From JALYUA01 sp039933215 (lineage in GTDB: Bacteria; Acidobacteriota; Thermoanaerobaculia; UBA5066; Gp7-AA6), in the NCBI GenBank assembly GCA_039933215.1, contig JBDTOO010000008.1:1-64000 (forward strand): a stretch of DNA of 64,000 nt, written 5' to 3'. The notes beneath the pieces are model-generated. The model had not been told where the DNA came from and searched no databases. It worked only from the letters and a program-made list of their open reading frames with translations. Position numbers and translations under genes: made by a program. Within the stretch, counting starts at the first letter, position 1; the number at the start of each line of letters is the position of its first letter. Positions 17,216-24,558 of the stretch are shown here, piece after piece.

Positions 17216-17703
17216 GCTCCCCGGACGCTCCCCGCGTTCGCCGCGCGCTTCCCGCGGACGGGCCCCGGATTCTCGAGCTCGACCGCGAGCTCGCGGGATT
17301 CGAGCGCTTGACGCCGCCGGACGACGAAGAGGGCCGCCGCCTCCTTTCCTGGATCTTCGAACGAGGACGACTTGAGGCGCTCGTCGCGGAAGTCGACCGC
17401 CGCGTCGAAGGCGTCGCGCTGTTCTACGAAGGGCTCGGAACGTTTCGCGCGAAGCCTTTTATCTACCTCGAGGATCTCGTCATCTCCGAGGCCGCGCGCG
17501 GGCGCGGCGCGGGGGAGGCTCTCATGGCCGCGCTCGCGCGCGAGGTGGTCGCCCGCGGGGCGCTGCGCCTGGAGTGGACCGTGCTCGACTGGAACGAGGG
17601 CGCGATCCGCTTCTACGAGCGGCTCGGCGCCCACCGGCCGCACGAATGGATCAAGTACGCCCTGGAGGACGACGCACTCGCAAAGCTAGCGGGGAAAAAT
17701 TAG
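17212..17703 (+). CDS. GNAT-family N-acetyltransferase
   Basis: This 163-residue protein starts at TTG 17212, overlapping the previous stop (TTGA). It shows the GNAT layout: RRALPADGPRILELDREL as strand 1 and helix 1, YLEDLVISEAARGRGAGEAL with the acetyl-CoA pyrophosphate loop RGRGAG near residue 100, and WNEGAIRFYERLGA near residue 130. It transfers an acetyl group to an amine; the substrate is unknown. The upstream exported protein may only share its transcript. After the stop about 100 bp lack features before the convergent dehydrogenase gene. Confidence 0.9.
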   Translation: MSSPDAPRVRRALPADGPRILELDRELAGFERLTPPDDEEGRRLLSWIFERGRLEALVAEVDRRVEGVALFYEGLGTFRAKPFIYLEDLVISEAARGRGAGEALMAALAREVVARGALRLEWTVLDWNEGAIRFYERLGAHRPHEWIKYALEDDALAKLAGKN

Positions 17704-17806
17704 AAACTGCTTCGATCGAGTGGGGCGCATTGCGGTCCGCGCATCATTCTGAGCAAAGCGATCTCTCGGCCGCCTGTTCGCGGAGCGAATGCCGCGGCCG
17801 ACAGAC

Positions 17807-18670
17807 TCACACCCCGATGGGGTGCCACGTCGTCTTGATCTCGGTGAACGCTTCGATGAACTCGAGGCCCTGGTCCCTCTCCCCGCTCCAGTCGCCCGGG
17901 GGATAGCGGCGGACGCGCTTGACGTTGACCGCCGCGTCCTCGGCGAGCGCTTTCGAGAGGCCCCTGTCGCCCGCCGCGTCGGCAACGGCGTTCACGTCCA
18001 TGTGGCGGGCGAGGTGCGGCACGAGCTCCTCGCGGCGGCCGGAGATCAGGTTCACGACGCCGGACGGAAGATCCGAAGTCGCGAGGACCTCGGCGAGCTC
18101 CAGGGACGCGAGCGGATTCTTTTCGGACACGAGCGCGACCGCTGCGTTGCCCGAGACGATCACCGGCGCGAGCAGTGAAACGAGAGAGAGCAGGTCCGGC
18201 GCGTCGGGACACACGATCCCCACCACTCCTGTCGGCTCGGGCACCGAGAAATCGAAGTAGGAGGACGCCACGGGGTTGACCGTGCCGAGCAGCGCCGTGA
18301 ACTTGTCCGACCAGCCGGCGTAGTGCAAGAGGCGGTCGATCGACGCCCGCACCTCCGCGCGCGCGCCGGCGGCCGGCAGACCCCGTCCTCCGCGCAGGAG
18401 CTTCTCGAACGCCGGCGCGCGGCCCTCGAGCATCTCGGCCATGCGGTAGAGGATCTGCCCCTTGAGGTACGCGGTCTTCGCCGCCCAGCCCGGCTGCGCC
18501 GCGCGGGCCGAGCGAACGGCTTCGCGGAGGTCCTTGCGCGAGCCGCGCGAGACGTTCGCGAGGAACTTGCCGCTCTTCGAGGAGACCGGATCGGTGCGGC
18601 CGGACTCCGTGCGCACGAAGTCTCCGCCGATGTAGAGCTTGTAGGTCTTCCGGACTTCGAGCTCGTTCAC
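17807..18670 (-). CDS. Truncated, probably non-catalytic aldehyde-dehydrogenase-like protein
   Basis: From GTG 18670 the product has 287 residues (ATG 18742 would add 24 Arg-rich residues). It has the dehydrogenase N-terminus KLYIGGDFVRTESGRTDPV, the coenzyme domain GVVGIVCPDAPDLLSLVSLL and LPSGVVNLISG, and then runs through NVKRVRRY to a short end WHPIGV. Normal family members have about 480 residues; the part with the catalytic Cys is absent, and the usual PWN motif reads PDA. It follows the full dehydrogenase and deoC in the same direction, so a structural partner role for the active enzyme is likely. Confidence 0.8.
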   Translation of the reverse strand: MNELEVRKTYKLYIGGDFVRTESGRTDPVSSKSGKFLANVSRGSRKDLREAVRSARAAQPGWAAKTAYLKGQILYRMAEMLEGRAPAFEKLLRGGRGLPAAGARAEVRASIDRLLHYAGWSDKFTALLGTVNPVASSYFDFSVPEPTGVVGIVCPDAPDLLSLVSLLAPVIVSGNAAVALVSEKNPLASLELAEVLATSDLPSGVVNLISGRREELVPHLARHMDVNAVADAAGDRGLSKALAEDAAVNVKRVRRYPPGDWSGERDQGLEFIEAFTEIKTTWHPIGV

Positions 18671-18809
18671 GGCTTCCTGTTCCTCGACTGTTTCCGGAGC
18701 GGAGCGTTTGGCCGCGCTTCGCTCGGGCGGCCTGCGCTCCATGCGGGCTCGCCGCCCGCGCCGCCCGCACGGCCCGCTCCGCCCGCGCAGTCCGGGCGCC
18801 GCGCGCTCA

Positions 18810-20333
18810 TCAAGAGAGCTCCACGTAGGCGCGCAGGCCGTGCATGCCGCCTTCGCGCCCGAAGCCCGATTCCTTATAGCCGCCGAACGGAGAGGCGGGA
18901 TCGAACTTGTTGAAGGTGTTCGCCCACACGACTCCGGCGCGCATCTTCGAGGTGATCCGGAAGATCTTCGATCCCTTGTCCGTCCAGACTCCGGCGGAGA
19001 GGCCGTATGGCGTGTTGTTCGCCTTCTCGACCGCTTCGTCCGGCGTGCGAAAGGTCATCACGGAGAGGACGGGGCCGAAGATCTCCTCTCGAGCGATCCG
19101 ATGCGATTGGGCGACGCCGGTGAAGAAGGTCGGCGGGAAGAAGAAGCCCTTCTCGGGGAGGCCGCAAGCCGACTGGTGGAGCTCGGCGCCTTCCTCGACG
19201 CCGCAGGCGACGAGCTCACGGATCTTGTCGAGCTGCGCGCGCGAGTTGATAGCCCCAACGTCGGTGTTCTTGTCCAGCGGGTCGCCCAGGCGCAGCGTCT
19301 CGATGCGGCGGCCGAGCCGGGCGATCAGGTCCTCGGCGATCGACTCCTGGACGAGGAGGCGGGACCCGGCGCAGCAGACATGGCCCTGGTTGAAATAGAT
19401 GCCGTTGACGATCCCCTCGACCGCCTGGTCGAGCGCTGCGTCCTCGAAGACGATGTTGGCCGCCTTGCCGCCGAGCTCGAGCGTGAGGCGCTTGTCCGTG
19501 CCGGCAAGCGCGCGCTGGATGAGCTTGCCGACCTCCGTCGACCCGGTGAACGCGATCTTGCGGACGCGCGGATGGTTGACGAGATGCGCGCCCGTCTCGC
19601 CGGCTCCCGGCACGATGTTCACGACGCCGGGCGGCAGGTCGGCCTCCTGGCAGATCGTGGCGAGCGCGAGCGAAGTCAGGGGCGTGGTCTCCGCCGGCTT
19701 CAGCACGACGGTGTTCCCGGCGGCGAGCGCCGGGGCGATCTTCCAGGCGGCCATGAGGAGCGGGAAGTTCCACGGGATGATCTGGCCGCAAACGCCGAGC
19801 GACGAGACGCGGCGGCGGGGGAACGCGTACTCGAGCTTGTCCGCCCAGCCCGCGTGGTAGAAGAAATGGGCGACGGCGAGGGGGACGTCGACGTCCCGCG
19901 ATTCCTTGATCGGCTTGCCGCCGTTCATGGTCTCGAGCACGGCCAGCTCGCGCGATCTCTCCTGCATGATTCGCGCGATGCGATAGATGTACTTCCCGCG
20001 CTCGGCGGGAGCGAGTTTCGACCAGCGCCGACGGTGCGCCTCCTCGGCCGCGCGCACGGCGGCGTCGACGTCCGCGGCGCCGGCTTCGGCGACCTCCGCG
20101 AGAACTTCTTCCGTCGCCGGGTTGATGGTCTGGAACGTCTTGCCCGAGCGGGCGGGGACGAACCGGCCGCCGATGAAGAGCCCGTAGCGCTTCTGGAGAC
20201 GGACGATCTCCGTCGACTCGGGCGCCGGCGAGTATTCCCACGCCCCGCCGAACTCGAGGCGGGGCCGTTCGGCTTCGATCCGCTCCTCGGCGGCCCGCCG
20301 GCTCGCGTTCTTTTCCAGGACGTCCGTGGCCAT
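18810..20333 (-). CDS. Aldehyde dehydrogenase (NAD(P)-dependent)
   Basis: The 507-residue enzyme from ATG 20333 is full length. It shows GLFIGGRFVPARSGKTFQTI, the coenzyme site IIPWNFPLLMAAWKIAPAL, the proton-acceptor Glu in LELGGKAANIV near residue 285, the catalytic Cys in NQGHVCCAG near 317, and EEIFGPVLSVMTF. It oxidises an aldehyde to an acid. Directly behind deoC (2-bp gap) it probably handles acetaldehyde released from deoxyribose 5-phosphate, or a related product; that is inference. The frame reaches 20456, but that extension overlaps deoC antiparallel to nothing useful and lacks family similarity. Confidence 0.95.
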   Translation of the reverse strand: MATDVLEKNASRRAAEERIEAERPRLEFGGAWEYSPAPESTEIVRLQKRYGLFIGGRFVPARSGKTFQTINPATEEVLAEVAEAGAADVDAAVRAAEEAHRRRWSKLAPAERGKYIYRIARIMQERSRELAVLETMNGGKPIKESRDVDVPLAVAHFFYHAGWADKLEYAFPRRRVSSLGVCGQIIPWNFPLLMAAWKIAPALAAGNTVVLKPAETTPLTSLALATICQEADLPPGVVNIVPGAGETGAHLVNHPRVRKIAFTGSTEVGKLIQRALAGTDKRLTLELGGKAANIVFEDAALDQAVEGIVNGIYFNQGHVCCAGSRLLVQESIAEDLIARLGRRIETLRLGDPLDKNTDVGAINSRAQLDKIRELVACGVEEGAELHQSACGLPEKGFFFPPTFFTGVAQSHRIAREEIFGPVLSVMTFRTPDEAVEKANNTPYGLSAGVWTDKGSKIFRITSKMRAGVVWANTFNKFDPASPFGGYKESGFGREGGMHGLRAYVELS

Positions 20334-20335
20334 GC

Positions 20336-21250
20336 TCAATCCTTCGTGAAGTAGTCCTCGCTCTGATACCGGCCGCTCGATTCTTTGGCGAGCTGCATCA
20401 ACAGGTCGTTCGCGAGCGTCGACGCGCCGATGCGGAAGAGGTCCGGCGTCAGCCATGCGTCCCCGAGCGTCTCCTTGACGAGAACGAGCAGATGGAGCGC
20501 CTGCTTGGACGTCTTGATGCCTCCCGCGGGCTTCATCCCGACCCGGCGGCCCGTCCGAAGATAGTGATCCCGGATCGCTTCCAGCATCACGAGCACGACG
20601 GAAGGCGTCGCCGCGGGGGCGACCTTTCCGGTCGACGTCTTGATGAAGTCCGCTCCGGCCTCCATGGCGAGATCGGAGGCGCGGCGCACGTTGTCGTAGG
20701 TCTCGAGCTCACCGGTCTCGAGGATGACCTTTAGATGCGCGGGGCCCGACGCTTGCTTGACCGCAGCGATCTCGTCGGCCACCTTCCCGTACTCGCCCGA
20801 GAGGAACGCGCCGCGGTCGATGACCATGTCGATCTCGTCGGCTCCCATCGCGACCGCGCGCCGGGCGTCCTCGATCTTGAGCGGCAGGGGAACGAGCCCC
20901 GCCGGGAATCCCGTGGCGACCGAAGCGACCCGCACGCCGCTTCCCGACAGGGCGTCCTTCGCGGCCGGCACGAGGTTCGGATAGACGCAGACGGCGGCGA
21001 CGTGCGGCACGCTCGGGTCTTCCGGCATCGGCCGGATCGCCTTCCGGCAGAGTTGCCGGACCTTGCCCTCGGAATCCTTCCCTTCGAGCGTCGTCAGGTC
21101 GATCATCGACATGGCGAGCCGGATCCCTGCGCGCTTCGCCGCCGTCTTGATCGATCGCCGGGCCAGGCTGGCGGAGCGCTCATCGATGCCGACCTGGTCG
21201 ACGGGCGGCACGCGGGCGAGATCCAGCGGGGCCGCGGGAGCAGTGCTCAT
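20336..21250 (-). CDS. deoC: Deoxyribose-phosphate aldolase
   Basis: A 304-residue class I aldolase that cleaves 2-deoxyribose 5-phosphate into glyceraldehyde 3-phosphate and acetaldehyde in deoxynucleoside catabolism. The Schiff-base Lys lies in DFIKTSTGK near residue 203; supporting blocks are VAAVCVYPNLVPAAKDAL, VASVATGFPAG, GADEIDMVID and GMKPAGGIKT. The N-terminal region of about 70 residues is longer than in short enzymes such as E. coli DeoC and fits the longer bacterial forms. It heads an operon with two aldehyde dehydrogenases, which could remove the acetaldehyde. Confidence 0.97.
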   Translation of the reverse strand: MSTAPAAPLDLARVPPVDQVGIDERSASLARRSIKTAAKRAGIRLAMSMIDLTTLEGKDSEGKVRQLCRKAIRPMPEDPSVPHVAAVCVYPNLVPAAKDALSGSGVRVASVATGFPAGLVPLPLKIEDARRAVAMGADEIDMVIDRGAFLSGEYGKVADEIAAVKQASGPAHLKVILETGELETYDNVRRASDLAMEAGADFIKTSTGKVAPAATPSVVLVMLEAIRDHYLRTGRRVGMKPAGGIKTSKQALHLLVLVKETLGDAWLTPDLFRIGASTLANDLLMQLAKESSGRYQSEDYFTKD

Positions 21251-21261
21251 GGGAGCCGCCG

Positions 21262-21267
21262 ATTATA
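21262..21267 (-). promoter_or_regulatory. Consensus -10 box (TATAAT) before deoC
   Basis: TATAAT on the minus strand ends 11 nt before the deoC ATG, giving a leader of only a few nucleotides. No convincing -35 at 16-18 bp. Confidence 0.55.
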
Positions 21268-21346
21268 CGGCGCGAGGCGGAAGCTCGGTGCCCCTCGGAA
21301 GGGACGGACGTCGGGGCCTCTCGGGCTCGGAACGGATCTGCGGCCT

Positions 21347-21904
21347 CTAGCCGTTCGGGACTTCCCAGAGGCCTTTGACCGCGGGATGGTCCCAGGCAAT
21401 CCGGTACTCATCGGGTGCGTTCGGGTCGAACGTGTCGGTGACGAAGTAGAGGAGCGCGCAGGGATTCGTCAGCGGACGGTAACCGTGTGCCACGCCGGTC
21501 GGGATCCGGATGAGCAGATCCTGCCCGCCCCCCGCGACGGCCGTCTGCGTCTGACCGAACGTCGGCGAAGCGGTCCGGATGTCGTACAGGACCACCTTGG
21601 CTTTCGACGGCGGCGGAAAGAACCAGATGTCGTCCTGCTTGAGGTGGTAGTGCAGGCCCTTCACGTGACGGTCCGTGTCGACGACCGAATAGTTCATCTG
21701 GGCCGGCGCCGGACCTCCGGCGAAGAATTCCGCGAGAGGCTGGCTCTCGGGATGGTTCGGCCGCGAGCGGAAGATCTCGAGCAGGAACCCCCGGTCGTCC
21801 GTGAAGCGGGGCAGCTTCAGGATGCGGACGCCCTCGATGGGCCGCTTCGGCTCGTAGGCCTTCCGCTCGCTCCGGAACTCCGCCGCGACGTCTTCGGATT
21901 TCAC
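21347..21904 (-). CDS. RmlC-like cupin, dTDP-4-dehydrorhamnose 3,5-epimerase family
   Basis: This 185-residue protein (GTG 21904) has the RmlC pattern: LPRFTDDRGFLLEIFRSRPN, QMNYSVVDTDRHVKGLHYHL with the family His pair, FFPPPSKAKVVLYDIRTASP and IPTGVAHGYRPLTNPCALL, which contains the conserved GxAHGY element. Size matches the epimerases. Members convert nucleotide-4-keto sugars, but no other rhamnose genes lie here, and related sequences include sugar isomerases and FdtA-like enzymes, so the substrate is open. A -10-like box sits 8 nt from the start and no Shine-Dalgarno site is seen. Confidence 0.85.
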   Translation of the reverse strand: MKSEDVAAEFRSERKAYEPKRPIEGVRILKLPRFTDDRGFLLEIFRSRPNHPESQPLAEFFAGGPAPAQMNYSVVDTDRHVKGLHYHLKQDDIWFFPPPSKAKVVLYDIRTASPTFGQTQTAVAGGGQDLLIRIPTGVAHGYRPLTNPCALLYFVTDTFDPNAPDEYRIAWDHPAVKGLWEVPNG

Positions 21905-21912
21905 GGGGGCGG

Positions 21913-21918
21913 ATCTTA
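21913..21918 (-). promoter_or_regulatory. -10-like box directly before the epimerase-like gene
   Basis: TAAGAT on the minus strand, 8 nt from the GTG start at 21904; the gap reads CCGCCCCC. Suggests a leaderless message. Confidence 0.45.
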
Positions 21919-21947
21919 CAGGAGTGGCGCGGCGGGCTCCACGCGCT

Positions 21948-22655
21948 CTACCGGGCCGCGACCCTGGGAGCCTCGGGTTTTACCTCGCCGCTCGACTTCC
22001 AGGCGATCGTGAATCCGTTGCGCTTCTCGTAGGAAAACTTGTGCTCGCCGTCGAAGTGATGCGTGCCGTAGGCGAGCTTGAAACCGTCGTTCGAGTTGGA
22101 GAACCAGTACTGCAGGTTCTTGATGTCCGTCGGGCTCGCCTTGTCAGGGCCCGTCGTCTTGTCGAGCCGGATCGAAGCCAGGCCGCTCGCCATCTTCGCT
22201 TCGGCGACTTTCGCCGTGTCGCTCCACGAAATCGAGTCCTCGCGGGACTCGATCTTTCCCCACTTCACGGGGAAGACGGTGTTCAGCACCGCGGTGATCG
22301 CCTGGCGCTGGGGAGGCGTGGAGGCCTTGTCGAACGTCACCACCGCCCAGTTCGTCGGCATTCCGGGCCCCGGCTTCTTGTGCCACTCGCCGCCGAGATC
22401 GAGCGATACCCAGACGAGCTGGTTCGAGAGATCCACCGAGCCGTAGTGGCTGCCGGGCCGGAACTTGTAGACGTTGTTCGCCTCGCACATGTGCTCGTCG
22501 GCGGACGGTCCGAAATAGCAGGCGCAGAAGAGGGGGCAGGAGCAGGATTCGATCGTGTCGGCGGTGACGTCGAAGGTCTTCGCCCGGTCCGGTGCGGCCG
22601 CGAGCAGCGCGATCGCGGCGCCGGCGGCGACGAGGAGAGAAAGGGATTTCTTCAT
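21948..22655 (-). CDS. Exported DUF1326 protein
   Basis: A 235-residue protein with a signal peptide (LSLLVAAGAAIALLAAAPD) and ribosome site CAGGAGG. The mature N-terminus carries the Cys-rich DUF1326 signature ADTIESCSCPLFCACYFGP with a later MCEANNVY; several of these Cys may bind a metal or form disulfides. The remainder (LVWVSLDLGGEW, QRQAITAVLNTVFPVKWG, KTTGPDKASPTDI) follows the family. DUF1326 proteins have no settled function. The gene is single and diverges from the exported gene at 22833. Confidence 0.88.
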   Translation of the reverse strand: MKKSLSLLVAAGAAIALLAAAPDRAKTFDVTADTIESCSCPLFCACYFGPSADEHMCEANNVYKFRPGSHYGSVDLSNQLVWVSLDLGGEWHKKPGPGMPTNWAVVTFDKASTPPQRQAITAVLNTVFPVKWGKIESREDSISWSDTAKVAEAKMASGLASIRLDKTTGPDKASPTDIKNLQYWFSNSNDGFKLAYGTHHFDGEHKFSYEKRNGFTIAWKSSGEVKPEAPRVAAR

Positions 22656-22832
22656 AGAAGTCCTCCTGAGGGTTTTCGAGGCGGTAGATTTTCCCTACTT
22701 TTACTCCTCCGGAGGGCGGAAGGCAAAGGCCCTGCAGCGGCCCTCCGTCGAGGGCGGTCCGGCCATGGGGAACGGTCTCCCTACCGATTCCCGCCTCCCG
22801 GTGCTACCGTATGCAGCGATCCGGAGGTCCCC

Positions 22833-23312
22833 ATGAAAAAAGCGATCGCCCTCGCGCTCTTTTTCTCTGCCGTCGCGGCATCGGCCGGCACGCCCGGGCC
22901 GGGCGACCCGCGGGAGCGGAACTTCAAGCTGCTCGTCGACGGCGTCGAGATCGGGGGGGTCGTCGGCTACCGGATCGAGTTCGCGCGGATCCCGATCACC
23001 CTGATCGACCAGCGCCGGCTCGGAGTGGCGTATGCGCCGGATCAGCGCCGGCTCGTGATCACGGTGACTCAGAAGGGGCTGAATCAGCTCCAGGAGTGGT
23101 TGAACGGCGCGACCGACACGGTGACCCCCGCCACCAAGACGGTCTCGATCCAGGCCCGCAACAACCAGGACCAGGTGCTCGCGCGCTGGGAGCTGTCGTC
23201 GGTCGTTCCGAGTACCTTTTCGTCCGCAGCCGCCGGGACGATCGACGAGGTCGACTCGACGATCGAGTTCGTGTTCGATCGGCTCCGCCTCGTGGAAGCC
23301 AGCGGCAAGTAG
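22833..23312 (+). CDS. Exported protein resembling phage-type tail-tube (gp19-like) fold
   Basis: The 159-residue protein (ATG 22833; ribosome site CCGGAGG) has a signal peptide, AIALALFFSAVAASAG. The mature part reads RNFKLLVDGVEIGGVVGYRI, RLVITVTQKGLNQLQEWLNG, VARWEL-like ARWELSSVVPSTFSS and IDEVDSTIEFVFDRLRLVEA. The order of a VDG start, a helix with a QEW segment, a strand with ARWEL and a final strand with FDRLRL recalls gp19/Hcp-like tube proteins. The presence of a signal peptide is unusual for that fold. The link rests on pattern only, and the role is unknown. Confidence 0.5.
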   Translation: MKKAIALALFFSAVAASAGTPGPGDPRERNFKLLVDGVEIGGVVGYRIEFARIPITLIDQRRLGVAYAPDQRRLVITVTQKGLNQLQEWLNGATDTVTPATKTVSIQARNNQDQVLARWELSSVVPSTFSSAAAGTIDEVDSTIEFVFDRLRLVEASGK

Positions 23313-23401
23313 TTAGGAGAGGAGAGAGGAAAGAGGGGAGAGGTCAGGGGGGCTGCCCCTCACTCCTGTCACCTTCCTCCTCTCACCTGTCACCTCGCTT
23401 C

Positions 23402-23764
23402 TCAGTGCCCCTTGTCGAGCTCCCGGATCGCCTCGAGGAATCCGTGGGGCGGTCTCTCGAAGCGCGCGCCGAACCCGGCCTGGCCGGTGGGGGAGCTGTT
23501 CGTGTTGACGACGCTGGCACGCACGCGAAAATTCTTGGGGTTCCCGGGCAGCGAGAAGATGAGGTCGACGAACTCGCCGAGCGGCGGATAACGCGGCGAC
23601 GCCACGTACATGCCGTTCAAGTTGACCAGCTCCACGTAACCTGTCAGCTGCTCCTCTTCCCACTTCATCACCGCGGGGGAGCTCACGGGGATCCGCCGGG
23701 AAACGCGCTGCTCCGCGGCCTTTCGCGCCATCTCGTCGTCTTTCTCCTGGTTGCCGGCCGGCAT
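23402..23764 (-). CDS. PilZ-domain protein (probable c-di-GMP receptor)
   Basis: A 120-residue protein that is essentially one PilZ domain. EQRVSRRIPVS gives the Arg-rich RxxxR element near residue 20, followed by YVELVNLNGMYVASPR where the (D/N)xSxxG motif is degenerate (NLNG), and FVDLIFSLPGNPKNFRVRAS, GFGARFERPP. Because the second motif is altered, c-di-GMP binding is uncertain. ATG 23764 is chosen because TAAAAT lies 14 nt upstream; ATG 23731 is the alternative. No motility genes lie nearby. Confidence 0.82.
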   Translation of the reverse strand: MPAGNQEKDDEMARKAAEQRVSRRIPVSSPAVMKWEEEQLTGYVELVNLNGMYVASPRYPPLGEFVDLIFSLPGNPKNFRVRASVVNTNSSPTGQAGFGARFERPPHGFLEAIRELDKGH

Positions 23765-23840
23765 CGTGGTTCCGGCGGATTTTATCAGGAACGGCCGAGG
23801 CCGGTCCTGGCGACGGCGGGGAGAGGAAGACTTCGTGGCG

Positions 23841-24533
23841 TCAGCGCCGCCCGTCCTTGAAGACCGGGAGAAGCGTCTTCTCGAGCTTCAGAAAGAGACG
23901 AGCCGTCGCTTCGACGTCGCGGCGGCAGTAGAGGGCGATCTCTCGTAGCCGGCCGGCCCTGTAGTACGGACCGACGGAATAGCCGTCCATTCCATGCTCC
24001 TTGGGGCTCTCGATGCCGAAGGCCTTGCACGCGAAATCGAGGTTCCACTTGCGCGAAGCGCCGTAGAAGCTGATGACGTCCAGAAGGTCCGTGTGCGGCT
24101 TGACCGCATAGCGGTAACCCGCGAGGTTCTTCGACACCGGGACACCGAGCATCGCGCTGCGCAGCATGAGAAATGGTCCGTCGAAGGCGCGTCCGTTGAA
24201 GGTCACGAACCGCGTGTATCGGGCGATCGCCTTCCAGAACTCGCCGAGGAAGATCGGCTCGACGTCGCCGACGAACGTGAAGAGACCGTCCGCGGATTTC
24301 TCTTCGAAGCGGCCATCCGTCTTCTCGTACCAGACGCGGCCGCGACCCGTGTCGGGATTCACCATCGCCAGCACGACGACGCGTCCGGTGAGAGGCCAGA
24401 GCGAGAGAAGCTCCGGGAGTTTCTGGCGCTCCTCGTCGGTGCGCGCGTTCTTCGCGAGGTAGGTCCGCTGCGCGTCGTCCAGAGTTTCCCACTCGATGCC
24501 GACGGTCTCGATGTCGAAAACGACGCTGGCCAC
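23841..24533 (-). CDS. DEDD-type 3'-5' exonuclease (PolB-exonuclease-like)
   Basis: From GTG 24533 the product has 230 residues. The RNase H-like exonuclease motifs are visible: ExoI VVFDIETVG with the metal-binding Asp and Glu, ExoII FVTFNGRAFDGPFLML and ExoIII LYCRRDVEAT with the YxxxD form (DEDDy). The middle includes WPLTGRVVVLAMVN. It matches stand-alone 3'-5' exonucleases related to the DNA polymerase B proofreading domain. The start is uncertain: ATG 24560 would add nine residues and overlap the ATG of the divergent lipoprotein gene. Longer frame extensions run antisense to that gene. Confidence 0.88.
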   Translation of the reverse strand: MASVVFDIETVGIEWETLDDAQRTYLAKNARTDEERQKLPELLSLWPLTGRVVVLAMVNPDTGRGRVWYEKTDGRFEEKSADGLFTFVGDVEPIFLGEFWKAIARYTRFVTFNGRAFDGPFLMLRSAMLGVPVSKNLAGYRYAVKPHTDLLDVISFYGASRKWNLDFACKAFGIESPKEHGMDGYSVGPYYRAGRLREIALYCRRDVEATARLFLKLEKTLLPVFKDGRR

Positions 24534-24558
24534 GTTTGCTATTGTGTAACACGGCTCC

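Noticed and set aside
17704..17806. Possible small RNA or tRNA between the GNAT and dehydrogenase genes
   Set aside because: No cloverleaf or T-run hairpin could be drawn; it seems a plain convergent spacer.
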